From Bacteroidales bacterium UBA1711 (GTDB lineage: Bacteria; Bacteroidota; Bacteroidia; Bacteroidales; P3): a stretch of DNA of 38,682 nt. Every line of letters begins with the position of its first letter. The stretch's first letter is position 1. Under the pieces are notes generated by a model, which was not told the DNA's origin, did no database searches, and saw only the letters and a list, made by a program, of their open reading frames with translations. Location of the stretch: contig DCJB01000119.1 in assembly GCA_002317325.1 (NCBI GenBank), positions 1 through 38,682 of the forward strand. Reading direction: 5' to 3'. A program made the position numbers and the translations under genes. Shown here in pieces: positions 6,866-14,731 of the stretch.

Positions 6866-9800
6866 ATGGGAAATATTAAGACGTTCTTTTTTGTAAAGCA
6901 CAAGGTGATGGCGGGCGCCATTACCATCATCACCCTGCTGGTGGGCATAATCTCGCTGCTGTCGCTGCCCGTGGAGCAGTACCCCGACATCGCCCCGCCC
7001 ACCATCTATGTGGAGACCTACTATGACGGTGCCGATGCCAATTCGTGCCTCAACGCCGTGGTCATGCCCCTCGAAGAGGCCATCAACGGTGTGGAGAATA
7101 TGGACTACATCTTCTCGCAAGCCACCTCAACCGGCCTCGTCACCATCAACGTAGTGTTCAAGCAGGGCACCGATGCCGACATGGCAACGGTGAATGTGCA
7201 GAACCGCGTGAGCAAAGCCATGGGCCTGCTGCCCCAGGAGGTGACCAAAGTGGGCGTGCAGGTGTATAAGAGCCAGAACAGCATCCTGCAGGTCGCCTCG
7301 CTCTACAGCAGCGACGACCGATTCGACGAGCAGTTTGTGGCAAACTACCTCGACATAAACGTGCTGCCCCGCATTCGTCGTGTGCAGGGCGTAGGACGCG
7401 TGCAGTTCTTCGGCAGCCCCTACTCGCTGCGCGTGTGGATGAACCCCGACCAGATGGCCCTCTACGGCCTTGCGCCCGAAGACATATTTGCCGCCATCGG
7501 ACAGCAGAACTTCGTGTCGCCCGTGGGTTCACTCGGCGAGAACTCTGCAAACACCTACCAGTTCTCAATGGAGTACACCGGCCGCCTCAAGACCGAAGAA
7601 GAGTTTGACAACATAGTCCTCACCGCCCGCAACACCGGCCAGGTGCTTCGGCTCAAAGACGTGGCCAAAGTGTCGCTCGGCGCGCAGTCCTACACCTACA
7701 CCAACAAAGACAACGGACACCCGAGTTCGCTCTTCATCATCAATCAGGCAGCGGGTGCCAACGCCACTGCCGTCAATGCTGAGATTAACAAAATCTACAA
7801 AGAGCTGGAAAGCGAACTGCCCCCGGGACTGAAGTTCGACGTGCTGCAGACCTCAGACTCCTTCCTTTTCGCCGCCATCGGCAACGTGGTGGAGACCCTC
7901 GTCATCGCCATCCTGCTGGTGGTGCTGGTGGTGTTCTTCTTCCTGCAAGACTTCAAGGCCACCCTCATCCCTTCCATTTCGGTCATCGTGTCGCTCATCG
8001 GCACCTTCGCCATCGTCAAACTGGCGGGCTTCACCCTCAATATTCTCACCCTTTTCGCCCTCGTCTTGGCCATCGGCACGGTGGTTGACGATGCCATTGT
8101 GGTGGTGGAGGCGGTGATGGCCAAGTTTGAACACGGCTACAAGAATCCCCGAGCCGCCACCAACGCCGCCATGCACGATGTGTCTATGGCCGTTATCTCC
8201 TGCACGCTGGTCTTCATGGGCGTGTTCATCCCCGTCACCTTCATGCCCGGCACCTCGGGAACATTCTTCACCCAGTTCGGCATCACCATTGCCGCCTCGG
8301 TGGGTCTGTCGTGCATCAGCGCCATGACCATCTGCCCGGCGCTCTGCGCCATGATTCTGCGTCCTGCTGACGAGTCGAAGAAAGGATTCACCTACCGGGT
8401 GCGGAAGGCCTACGATGCATCGTTCAACGCCATCAGCGGCAAGTATTCCGCCTCGGTGAAGAAATTCATCGGCCGCCCCGCCCTCGCCTGGATATTCCTC
8501 GCCGTCTGCACAGTGCTGCTGGTCGTAGCCATGAAGTCCACCCCCAAGGCTATGATACCTCAGGAAGACCAGGGTGCGATAATGGTTGACTGCGTGCTGC
8601 CTCCGGGATACACCCTCGACCAGACCAATGCCGTGATAGACCAAGTGGAGGAGTGCATTGTCCGCAACGAAGAGGTGGAGAGCGTGGCCCGCGTGGCCGG
8701 CGCAAGCCTCGTCTGCGGCTATGGCTCGAGCTATGGCATGTTCATTGTCCGCCTCAAGCCATGGGACGAGCGCCACGGCATTGCCCACTCCTTGGATATG
8801 GTGCGGTACAAGATATATAACGACTGCCAAAAAATCAAGGATGTCACCATCTTGCCCTTCCAGCAGCCGCAGATTCCCGGCTACGGACAGGGCAACTCCA
8901 TTGAGTTGAAGGTTCAGAACCGCGGCGGCGATGATCAGGATAAGTTCTGCAAGGCTGCAGACCAGTTCGTGCAAGCCTTGCAGCAGCGGCCAGAGATTTC
9001 CTCGGTCATGAACACCTACGCCAACAACTTCCCCAAGTACCGCGCGGAAGTTGACCCCGTCATCTGCAGTCGTGCGGGTGTGAGTCCGTTGACGGTACTC
9101 AGCACCCTTGCCTCGTACTGTAGCGGCTCCTATATCTCCAATTTCAACAAGTACGGCAAGACCTACCGCGTCATCTGCCAGTCGTCGCCCGACTATCGAC
9201 TCAGCCCTGCCTCACTCAGCGATATGTATGTGCGTGTGGAAGGCGGGAAGATGGCCCCCCTCAGCCAATTCGTCACCCTCGAACCCATCATGGGTTCCAC
9301 CATGGAGTCGCGGTTCAACCTCTACGCCACCATGACGATGAACGTTGAGGCCGCTCAGGGCTACAGCACCGGTCAGGCGCACCAGGCCATAAAAGAAGTA
9401 TTCGACGAGGTGATGCCCGCCGGCTACGGATACGAATACTCCGGCATGGCACGCGAAGAAGAGGCCTCGAGCGGCAGCAACGCCACCATGCTCATCTACC
9501 TCATCTGCATCCTCGTCATCTACCTCATCATGGCCTGCCTCTACAACTCGTGGTTTGTGCCTTTCGCCGTGCTGCTTTCGGTACCCTTCGGGCTGCTCGG
9601 CGCCTTTGGCGTCACAGCGCCGTTAGCGCCGCTGGGCTTTACCAACAACATCTACCTCCAAACAGGCGTCATCATGCTCATAGGCCTGCTCTCGAAGACC
9701 GCCATCCTCATCACCGACAACGCGGGCGCCAAGCGCAAGGCCGGCATGAGCATACCCGATGCCGCCTTTGCTGCCTGTCAAGACCGTCTGCGCCCCATCC

Positions 9801-10057
9801 TTATGACCGTGGCCTGCATGGTCATCGGCATGCTGCCCCTCCTCATCAAGGGCGGTGCCGGCTCGGTGGGCAACCGCTCGCTCTCACTCGGCGTAATCGG
9901 AGGTATGATTGTCGGCACGTTAGCCATGCTCTTTGTCGTGCCGGTGTTCTACATCGCCTTCCAAAAACTCCACGAGAGAGTGGTTGGACCCGAGATAGAC
10001 TATGACAACGAGGACAACGACCCCCCGGTGGCAGAGGCCGCACAACTGACTGAATAA
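6866..10057 (+). CDS. RND efflux pump, inner membrane transporter (HAE1, AcrB-type)
   Basis: This 1063-residue protein has the expected length and two-fold layout of an AcrB-type drug/proton antiporter. TM1 is near residues 10-30 and is followed by the PEQYPDIAPP-type motif of the family (here VEQYPDIAPPTIYV). The proton-relay motif VVDDAIVVVE in TM4 keeps both Asp residues. A second membrane block after about residue 870 carries the conserved KTAILITDNA segment. Large periplasmic porter domains fall between. It works with the adaptor upstream and the outer membrane factor downstream to export hydrophobic compounds using proton motive force. The C-terminal tail is acidic. Confidence 0.96.
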   Translation: MGNIKTFFFVKHKVMAGAITIITLLVGIISLLSLPVEQYPDIAPPTIYVETYYDGADANSCLNAVVMPLEEAINGVENMDYIFSQATSTGLVTINVVFKQGTDADMATVNVQNRVSKAMGLLPQEVTKVGVQVYKSQNSILQVASLYSSDDRFDEQFVANYLDINVLPRIRRVQGVGRVQFFGSPYSLRVWMNPDQMALYGLAPEDIFAAIGQQNFVSPVGSLGENSANTYQFSMEYTGRLKTEEEFDNIVLTARNTGQVLRLKDVAKVSLGAQSYTYTNKDNGHPSSLFIINQAAGANATAVNAEINKIYKELESELPPGLKFDVLQTSDSFLFAAIGNVVETLVIAILLVVLVVFFFLQDFKATLIPSISVIVSLIGTFAIVKLAGFTLNILTLFALVLAIGTVVDDAIVVVEAVMAKFEHGYKNPRAATNAAMHDVSMAVISCTLVFMGVFIPVTFMPGTSGTFFTQFGITIAASVGLSCISAMTICPALCAMILRPADESKKGFTYRVRKAYDASFNAISGKYSASVKKFIGRPALAWIFLAVCTVLLVVAMKSTPKAMIPQEDQGAIMVDCVLPPGYTLDQTNAVIDQVEECIVRNEEVESVARVAGASLVCGYGSSYGMFIVRLKPWDERHGIAHSLDMVRYKIYNDCQKIKDVTILPFQQPQIPGYGQGNSIELKVQNRGGDDQDKFCKAADQFVQALQQRPEISSVMNTYANNFPKYRAEVDPVICSRAGVSPLTVLSTLASYCSGSYISNFNKYGKTYRVICQSSPDYRLSPASLSDMYVRVEGGKMAPLSQFVTLEPIMGSTMESRFNLYATMTMNVEAAQGYSTGQAHQAIKEVFDEVMPAGYGYEYSGMAREEEASSGSNATMLIYLICILVIYLIMACLYNSWFVPFAVLLSVPFGLLGAFGVTAPLAPLGFTNNIYLQTGVIMLIGLLSKTAILITDNAGAKRKAGMSIPDAAFAACQDRLRPILMTVACMVIGMLPLLIKGGAGSVGNRSLSLGVIGGMIVGTLAMLFVVPVFYIAFQKLHERVVGPEIDYDNEDNDPPVAEAAQLTE

Positions 10058-10067
10058 ACAACTTCAC

Positions 10068-10096
10068 GAGTGGGGCAGTCGTCCCCTGCCCCACTC
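10068..10096 (+). promoter_or_regulatory. Intra-operon hairpin between pump and outer membrane factor genes
   Basis: A perfect 11-base inverted repeat, GAGTGGGGCAG and CTGCCCCACTC, is separated by 7 bases and occupies most of the 58-base gap between the two genes. It is followed by TTCC rather than a T-run, so it is more likely an mRNA-stabilising or partial attenuation hairpin than a full terminator. Confidence 0.7.
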
Positions 10097-10115
10097 TTCC
10101 AAACAGTTTGAAACA

Positions 10116-11462
10116 ATGAAAAGAATAAGTATTGTCGCAATCCTCGCACTGGTGCTTCTTTCCGGCTGCGGCATCTACGGCAAGTATACCCCCAAAGACA
10201 ACGTACAGGACGACCTGTTCGGCAATGTGACGGCAAATCATCTTGGCGATACCCTCAGCCTCGGCGACCTGAAATGGCAGCAGCTGTTCACCGACCCCCA
10301 GCTGCAGTCGCTGATTAACTCGGCACTGACCAACAATATCTCCCTCCAGCAGGCCCGCCTGAGCATTGACCAGGCTGAGGCCTCGCTGAAGGCCGCCCGC
10401 CTCGCCTACTGGCCCTCTCTGACCGTGCAGCCGCAAGTGGGAGTGCCGGGCGTCTTCACCCTCCTAGCGGCAGCAGAGTGGCAGATTGATGCATTCGGCT
10501 CCATCACCACCCGGAAACGCCAAGCCAAGGCACTGGCAGAGCAGAGCCGCGACCTTGAACAGGCAGTGCAGACCCAGCTTATTGCCAATGTGGCAAGCCT
10601 CTACTTCAACCTGGTTATGCTGGACCAGCAAGTCGCCATCATCGACACCACCATCATCGTGTGGGAAAAGAGCGTAGAGACCATCCGTGCCATGATGGGT
10701 GCCGGCCTGACCAACAGTGCGGCTGTACACCAACTCGAAGCCTCGCTTCACGGCATCCGGGCCCAGCGTATCGAAATACTCAAAGCCGCCAAAGAGGCGG
10801 AAAACGCCCTCTGCCTACTGCTCCACGAGCCGGCTCACGCCATCAGCCGTTCCACAGTCACCTCCCTCTCTCTCCACAGAGAGATTTCCATCGGCATACC
10901 CGTTGACCTGCTCAAGAACCGCCCTGACGTTCGTGCGGCAGAACGCAATCTCGAAGCCGCATACTACAGCGTGTGCGAAGCCCGCAGCAATTTCTATCCC
11001 AAGATTACTCTGAACGGCCTCGTCGGCTGGTCAAACGACGGCGGCACTTCCATTCTGAACCCCGCAAAACTGGTCTATAACGGAGTGGCCCAGCTCACGC
11101 AGCCCCTCTTCGCACAAGGCACTCTGCGGGCAAACCTCAAGATTAGACAGGCGCAGTGCAAGTCGGCCGAACTGGCTTTTGCCGATGCCCTCCTGCGAGC
11201 CGGAACCGAGGTCAACAACGCTCTCGCCTTCTGCCAGTCGGATTACTCTCGGTTTGAGATACTCACACGCCAGACTGAATCTCTGTACAAGGCCTTTGAT
11301 GCCACGCGCGAACTGATGAACCACGGCAGCACTTCCTACTTAGAGGTGCTCACCGCCCAAGAATCCTATCTGAATGCACAACTGGCCTGGACAGCCAATG
11401 TCAACGACATGGCGCAGGACATCGTTAAACTGTACGTAGCACTCGGCGGCGGAAGGAATTGA
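10116..11462 (+). CDS. RND efflux outer membrane factor (TolC/OprM-type lipoprotein)
   Basis: This 448-residue outer membrane channel is of the NodT/OprM class. Its lipobox LLSGC places the lipidated Cys at residue 18. Two internally similar alpha-barrel halves carry the usual motifs, for example NNISLQQARLSIDQAEASLKAARL in outline near residue 70 and the later KNRPDVRAAERNLEAA segment that opens the second half. It completes the tripartite pump. The stop codon at 11460-11462 lies two bases from the stop of the convergent gene. The terminator for the operon lies inside that convergent gene at 11487-11535. Confidence 0.95.
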   Translation: MKRISIVAILALVLLSGCGIYGKYTPKDNVQDDLFGNVTANHLGDTLSLGDLKWQQLFTDPQLQSLINSALTNNISLQQARLSIDQAEASLKAARLAYWPSLTVQPQVGVPGVFTLLAAAEWQIDAFGSITTRKRQAKALAEQSRDLEQAVQTQLIANVASLYFNLVMLDQQVAIIDTTIIVWEKSVETIRAMMGAGLTNSAAVHQLEASLHGIRAQRIEILKAAKEAENALCLLLHEPAHAISRSTVTSLSLHREISIGIPVDLLKNRPDVRAAERNLEAAYYSVCEARSNFYPKITLNGLVGWSNDGGTSILNPAKLVYNGVAQLTQPLFAQGTLRANLKIRQAQCKSAELAFADALLRAGTEVNNALAFCQSDYSRFEILTRQTESLYKAFDATRELMNHGSTSYLEVLTAQESYLNAQLAWTANVNDMAQDIVKLYVALGGGRN

Positions 11463-11464
11463 CG

Positions 11465-12325
11465 CTACCGAGTCTGAACCAAGCGGACGGACTGACCATT
11501 GCTTCTCGAAGAAGTGGTCAGTCCGTACTGTTTTTCGGAGAAGCTGAAATCGTAGGCTGTGTTGTCGGTGCAATAGGTCCCAGTCCAATAGCAGCCATAG
11601 TCGCCCACAAGCGAGACGGTGAGGCTGTCGCGATAGCCGGCGGCTGGCAGAAACACGGCGCCCGAGTCCTGCATTCGTCCCCACTGGTCGAGAGTGTAGC
11701 TATTGGTCCGAAAGCCGCTTCCTGTACCATATTGAAAGGAGCAGTCGGGAGGCAGCTTCCAATGGTCGGGCAGCAATACCATACCGCACACCGTGCCGTT
11801 CTTGGTGCGGATTTCGGCCAATCCCTTCTTTACGGAGGCGGCGTCGCGACTCTTCAACAGGTACTCCCACTCAGCGAAAGAGAGCGTCCGCCAAACATAG
11901 TTGGTAATACCCTCGTCCGATAGGTGGACATACTGCCCCCAGTCATACTGAGTGTAGGAGATATTGTTCAGTCCAAAACCATAGTATTCTCCAGTATCCA
12001 CCACCATGTAGGGCATCTTGCCATTGAAGCCGCTTGTTCCCCAGCCGAAGAGGTCTGTCCACCCGTTATAGGCCGAGTCCATCAAAGCGTTAGACAGACC
12101 GACAGCGTCGTATTGGTTGGCTGCGAGACGCCAGGCTTTCCGTGAGGGGTTGTATTGAAGGTTGCCCTTAGCAAACACCACCGTGCAGTCGTCGGACACC
12201 GAAAAACGAGCGTTGATAGCACCAACCGTAGGGGTGAGGGGCTGCTCTTCGGGAGTTTCGTCTGTCTTCTTGCAGCCGAAGACCAACACCAAGGCAGCAA
12301 AAAATACGGGTATTCTAAATCTCAT
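11465..12325 (-). CDS. FISUMP-type lipoprotein
   Basis: From the ATG at 12325 the product is 286 residues and starts with a lipoprotein signal ending LVFGC (Cys18). That start is preferred over upstream codons because it puts the signal first. The body resembles the secreted FISUMP (Fibrobacter succinogenes major paralogous) domain proteins common in gut Bacteroidota. Recognisable pieces are VFAKGNLQYNP, GWTDLFGWGTSGFNG, WRTLSFAEWEYLL, GMVLLPDHW, GAVFLPAAGYR, GCYWTGTYC and the closing GQSVRLVQ. Function is unknown; these are surface or secreted proteins, often repeated in a genome. The last 20 codons also encode the terminator hairpin of the convergent efflux operon, so the coding sequence there is under two constraints. 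Confidence 0.85.
   Translation of the reverse strand: MRFRIPVFFAALVLVFGCKKTDETPEEQPLTPTVGAINARFSVSDDCTVVFAKGNLQYNPSRKAWRLAANQYDAVGLSNALMDSAYNGWTDLFGWGTSGFNGKMPYMVVDTGEYYGFGLNNISYTQYDWGQYVHLSDEGITNYVWRTLSFAEWEYLLKSRDAASVKKGLAEIRTKNGTVCGMVLLPDHWKLPPDCSFQYGTGSGFRTNSYTLDQWGRMQDSGAVFLPAAGYRDSLTVSLVGDYGCYWTGTYCTDNTAYDFSFSEKQYGLTTSSRSNGQSVRLVQTR
11487..11535 (+). terminator. Rho-independent terminator of the RND operon, inside a convergent CDS
   Basis: ACGGACTGACCA (11487-11498) pairs perfectly with TGGTCAGTCCGT (11515-11526). The 16-base loop can extend the stem with CTTCT and AGAAG. Five Ts follow at 11531-11535, four bases past the stem. It is 25 bases after the efflux stop codon. On the opposite strand no U-run follows the hairpin, so it should act on plus-strand transcripts only, while the minus-strand lipoprotein gene reads through it. 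Confidence 0.8.
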
Positions 12326-12518
12326 AGTCCCACAATAACGAGGTTCCTCACGCAATAGTATTGCACCGCTCCATTTTTGGTCCTCTCCCCTACCCTTACA
12401 AATAAAAGTGTTCCGACCTCCCTGAGGAAGAACGAGCAGCCAGCAAGGGTGAAAAACGAGAGGGAGCGTGCCGTAACCTCCATGGCCCGCCTCCATTCAT
12501 CTTAGACAGCCACAATTC

Positions 12519-13520
12519 TCACCGTCCAATGGATTTGGCTATTTCTTCGGCGATGTATTGCAGCACGTTTATTGTCACACTGTTCCCAAACTGCTTGTAG
12601 GCCTGTTGGTGGTTCTGCGGAATGACGAAGTCTTCGGGGAAGCCCTGCAGCCGGGCACATTCGCGGGGAGTCAGTTTCCGAACCATTCCATCAATCAAGT
12701 AGAGTCCCGTCTTTGCACCAGCACCCCCACCGTAGGCACTGAGCGTGATGGAATGCCCCGCAGGATCGTAGATACGCTCTCCTTGTCCTCCCTTATTCAC
12801 AATGCCGATTTGCAAAGGACGATTTGGCAGCCGCCCACGACTATCATACGGAATGTCAGAAATGTCCAAGAGAGACTTATATATCTGTATATCATGACGT
12901 GCTATCACCTTTACCTCCTGCGGGTTGTCCTCGAGTATCTCAAACAGGGCGGAGGGCTTTTGCATTTGGGGGAACTGGAACGCCGCACATCTCGGCACAT
13001 CGTTCCGAAAAGAGACAATATACACACGTTCACGGTGTTGGGGAACTCCGAAATTGCCACTATTCAGCACCTTGAAGAAAGTAGTGTAACCTAAATCCGA
13101 CAGCGTGCGAAGCACAATGCCGAATGTACGCCCCCCATCGTGGCGAAGCAAATTTTTCACATTCTCCATAAACAACACCCGAGGGTGATGATGTGCGACA
13201 ATCCTTGCGATGTCGAAGAAGAGCGTCCCCCTCGTGTCGTCAAATCCTCGCTGCTTGCCACTGATAGAAAACGCCTGGCAGGGGAATCCCCCGCAAAGAA
13301 TGTCGTGGCTTGGAACGTTTGCCTCGTTGACCATGGTGATGTCCCCATCCACATCACAGCGATGATTAATCCGATAGGTGTCGGCAGCAGCCACATCCCA
13401 CTCCGAAGCATACACACATTCGGCGCCAAAACTCTCCATTGCATAATGGAAGCCACCTATTCCAGCAAAAAGGTCAATAAACTTCAGCCCGCGCAGCGGT
13501 TTCTCTGCCACATCTATCAT
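12519..13520 (-). CDS. Solitary DNA (cytosine-5) methyltransferase
   Basis: This 333-residue protein has the ordered motifs of a C5-cytosine methyltransferase: I, DLFAGIGGFHYA near residue 16 (AdoMet binding); IV, GGFPCQAFS with the catalytic Cys near 80; VI, FMENVKNL; VIII, QHRERVYIV; IX, TPRECARLQGFPEDF; and X, QFGNSVTINVLQYI. The target-recognition region between VIII and IX is about 100 residues. No restriction endonuclease, Vsr repair enzyme or specificity gene is adjacent on either side, so it is either an orphan methylase or the relic of a lost restriction system. The recognition site cannot be told. Flanking non-coding DNA upstream is notably AT-rich, which fits acquisition by transfer. 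Confidence 0.95.
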   Translation of the reverse strand: MIDVAEKPLRGLKFIDLFAGIGGFHYAMESFGAECVYASEWDVAAADTYRINHRCDVDGDITMVNEANVPSHDILCGGFPCQAFSISGKQRGFDDTRGTLFFDIARIVAHHHPRVLFMENVKNLLRHDGGRTFGIVLRTLSDLGYTTFFKVLNSGNFGVPQHRERVYIVSFRNDVPRCAAFQFPQMQKPSALFEILEDNPQEVKVIARHDIQIYKSLLDISDIPYDSRGRLPNRPLQIGIVNKGGQGERIYDPAGHSITLSAYGGGAGAKTGLYLIDGMVRKLTPRECARLQGFPEDFVIPQNHQQAYKQFGNSVTINVLQYIAEEIAKSIGR

Positions 13521-13849
13521 GGCAAAGTAACGAATAGAATGAGTCCATATTGCCCTGCGTGAGATTTCTTGCCCGCAAAAGATGAAGAGAAGACCATACC
13601 ATTGCCAGCCGGTTTGAATGAGAGAAGAAAGAAGATTTCCTAAATGTAATCAAAAAAGTTGCATTTATAACTTGAATTCAGCAATTCAGCTATACATACA
13701 CGTCAAAAACCCCTAAAATGGACTGATTTCGGGCTTAGATGTATCATCCTTAACTATCGGCAAGACTTAGTATTGCTATCCGATATAGGGGCTGGTTTAT
13801 TAGTTTTCGGTGGACAAAATGGGAGAGAATACCACAAAAATGGGAGAAG
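13521..13849. other. AT-rich intergenic region upstream of the methyltransferase
   Basis: No gene is supported across these 329 bases. From about 13640 to 13830 the DNA is clearly more AT-rich than the surrounding genes. A near-perfect direct repeat, ACAAAATGGGAGA at 13814-13826 and ACAAAAATGGGAGA at 13834-13847, sits next to the stop of the barrel gene. A TTACTTTG at 13523-13530 resembles a -7 box but is too close to the ATG to serve it. No recognisable attachment site or insertion sequence is seen. Confidence 0.5.
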
Positions 13850-14668
13850 TTACCGAATGGGAATCTGATAGCCGACAGTGAAGAGAATACTCAAGTTGTT
13901 GCCTCCTGGGACTGTGGCGCCGGATGAGGTGGTGGAGGTGAGCGCATCCATGCCGGGGACAGTGATGCCTTGGGCAGCAGCAGCCTCAGCGGCGGCGGCA
14001 GCAGCCTCAGCGGCGGCATTGGCTCTATCCGATTCGGAGTTCTTGAGCACATCGGGCGACTGGCTGACGGCCATGAAGCCGTAATCGATATGCACCATAA
14101 AGGAGAGGTCCTTCCACTCGTAGCCCAAGCCGAAGAGGAGGTTGGCATCCAGTCTGTTCAACTTGTCGAAGACGTTGCCCGACACATCGTAGTTCCAAGA
14201 TTCCTGCGGGAGGCCGCGGGACACTTTGCGGTCGCGATAGGTGCCCGTTATTCCGTAGCTGACAGCCGGGCCGATAGAGAGCATGACGATATGACCGGGT
14301 TCGCGAATGGGGAGTTCGTAGCGGAATGTGGCCAAAAGGGGCAGCTGAGCATAGATGGCCGAGTAGCGACCATTGCGGATAGACATGAACATACCCTTCT
14401 CGTAGGCCTCCTCAAACTGGGTGCCGCGGCGGATAATGTTCACACCGGTCTGGAGCCAAAAATGTTCGGCGAAGAAGGACTGTCCGCCCGTAAAACCAAA
14501 CGAGAGGAAGACTCCCACGTTGGCACCCAAACGGGGGCCGGAAGAAGACATTTCGTCAACGTGGAACGCAGGGCCCACACCTCCGCGGAAACCAAAGTTG
14601 AGCAGCTGGGCCTCCGCCGAAAACGACATGGCAAAAAGCACGGTCAGAACAATCAGGAATCTCTTCAT
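13850..14668 (-). CDS. PorT-like outer membrane beta-barrel protein with Ala-rich insert
   Basis: This 272-residue protein has a signal peptide (MKRFLIVLTVLFAMSFSAEA, then QLLNFG). It then shows alternating amphipathic strands of the outer-membrane-barrel type common in Bacteroidota: FGFRGGVGPAFHV, LGANVGVFLSFGF, FWLQTGVNII, YAQLPLLATFRYEL, DANLLFGLGYEW, and a terminal LSILFTVGYQIPI. Between the last two strands lies an unusual segment of about 45 residues, rich in Ala (two copies of a seven-residue AAAEAAA unit) and then Ser/Thr/Gly/Pro. This should be a long loop outside the barrel wall. Its own promoter lies at 14688-14695. No specific function can be assigned. Confidence 0.8.
   Translation of the reverse strand: MKRFLIVLTVLFAMSFSAEAQLLNFGFRGGVGPAFHVDEMSSSGPRLGANVGVFLSFGFTGGQSFFAEHFWLQTGVNIIRRGTQFEEAYEKGMFMSIRNGRYSAIYAQLPLLATFRYELPIREPGHIVMLSIGPAVSYGITGTYRDRKVSRGLPQESWNYDVSGNVFDKLNRLDANLLFGLGYEWKDLSFMVHIDYGFMAVSQSPDVLKNSESDRANAAAEAAAAAAEAAAAQGITVPGMDALTSTTSSGATVPGGNNLSILFTVGYQIPIR
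13977..14018. repeat. 21-bp tandem duplication encoding an Ala-rich heptad
   Basis: Two adjacent 21-base copies (13977-13997 and 13998-14018) share GCAGCAGCCTCAGCGGCGGC. On the minus strand they encode two copies of an AAAEAAA-type unit in the loop of the barrel protein. Copy number could vary by slippage without shifting frame. Confidence 0.8.
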
Positions 14669-14687
14669 ATTGCAATAATAAATCGTG

Positions 14688-14695
14688 CAAAGGTA
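14688..14695 (-). promoter_or_regulatory. Promoter -7 box for the barrel protein gene
   Basis: The minus strand reads TACCTTTG, a perfect -7 consensus, 19 bases upstream of the ATG at 14668. It lies in the 63-base gap after the dipeptidyl peptidase IV gene, so the barrel gene can be expressed independently of it. No TTTG is found at the -33 position. Confidence 0.65.
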
Positions 14696-14731
14696 CGATT
14701 TTTTTTTTGATTAGAGACTTTTTTGTGATAA

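Noticed and set aside
12519..13520. A complete restriction-modification or phage-defence system
   Set aside because: Only the methyltransferase is present; its neighbours are a lipoprotein and a barrel protein with no nuclease motifs.
13523..13530. TTACTTTG as a promoter for the DNA methyltransferase
   Set aside because: It lies two bases from the ATG and mismatches the consensus, so transcription would begin inside the gene.
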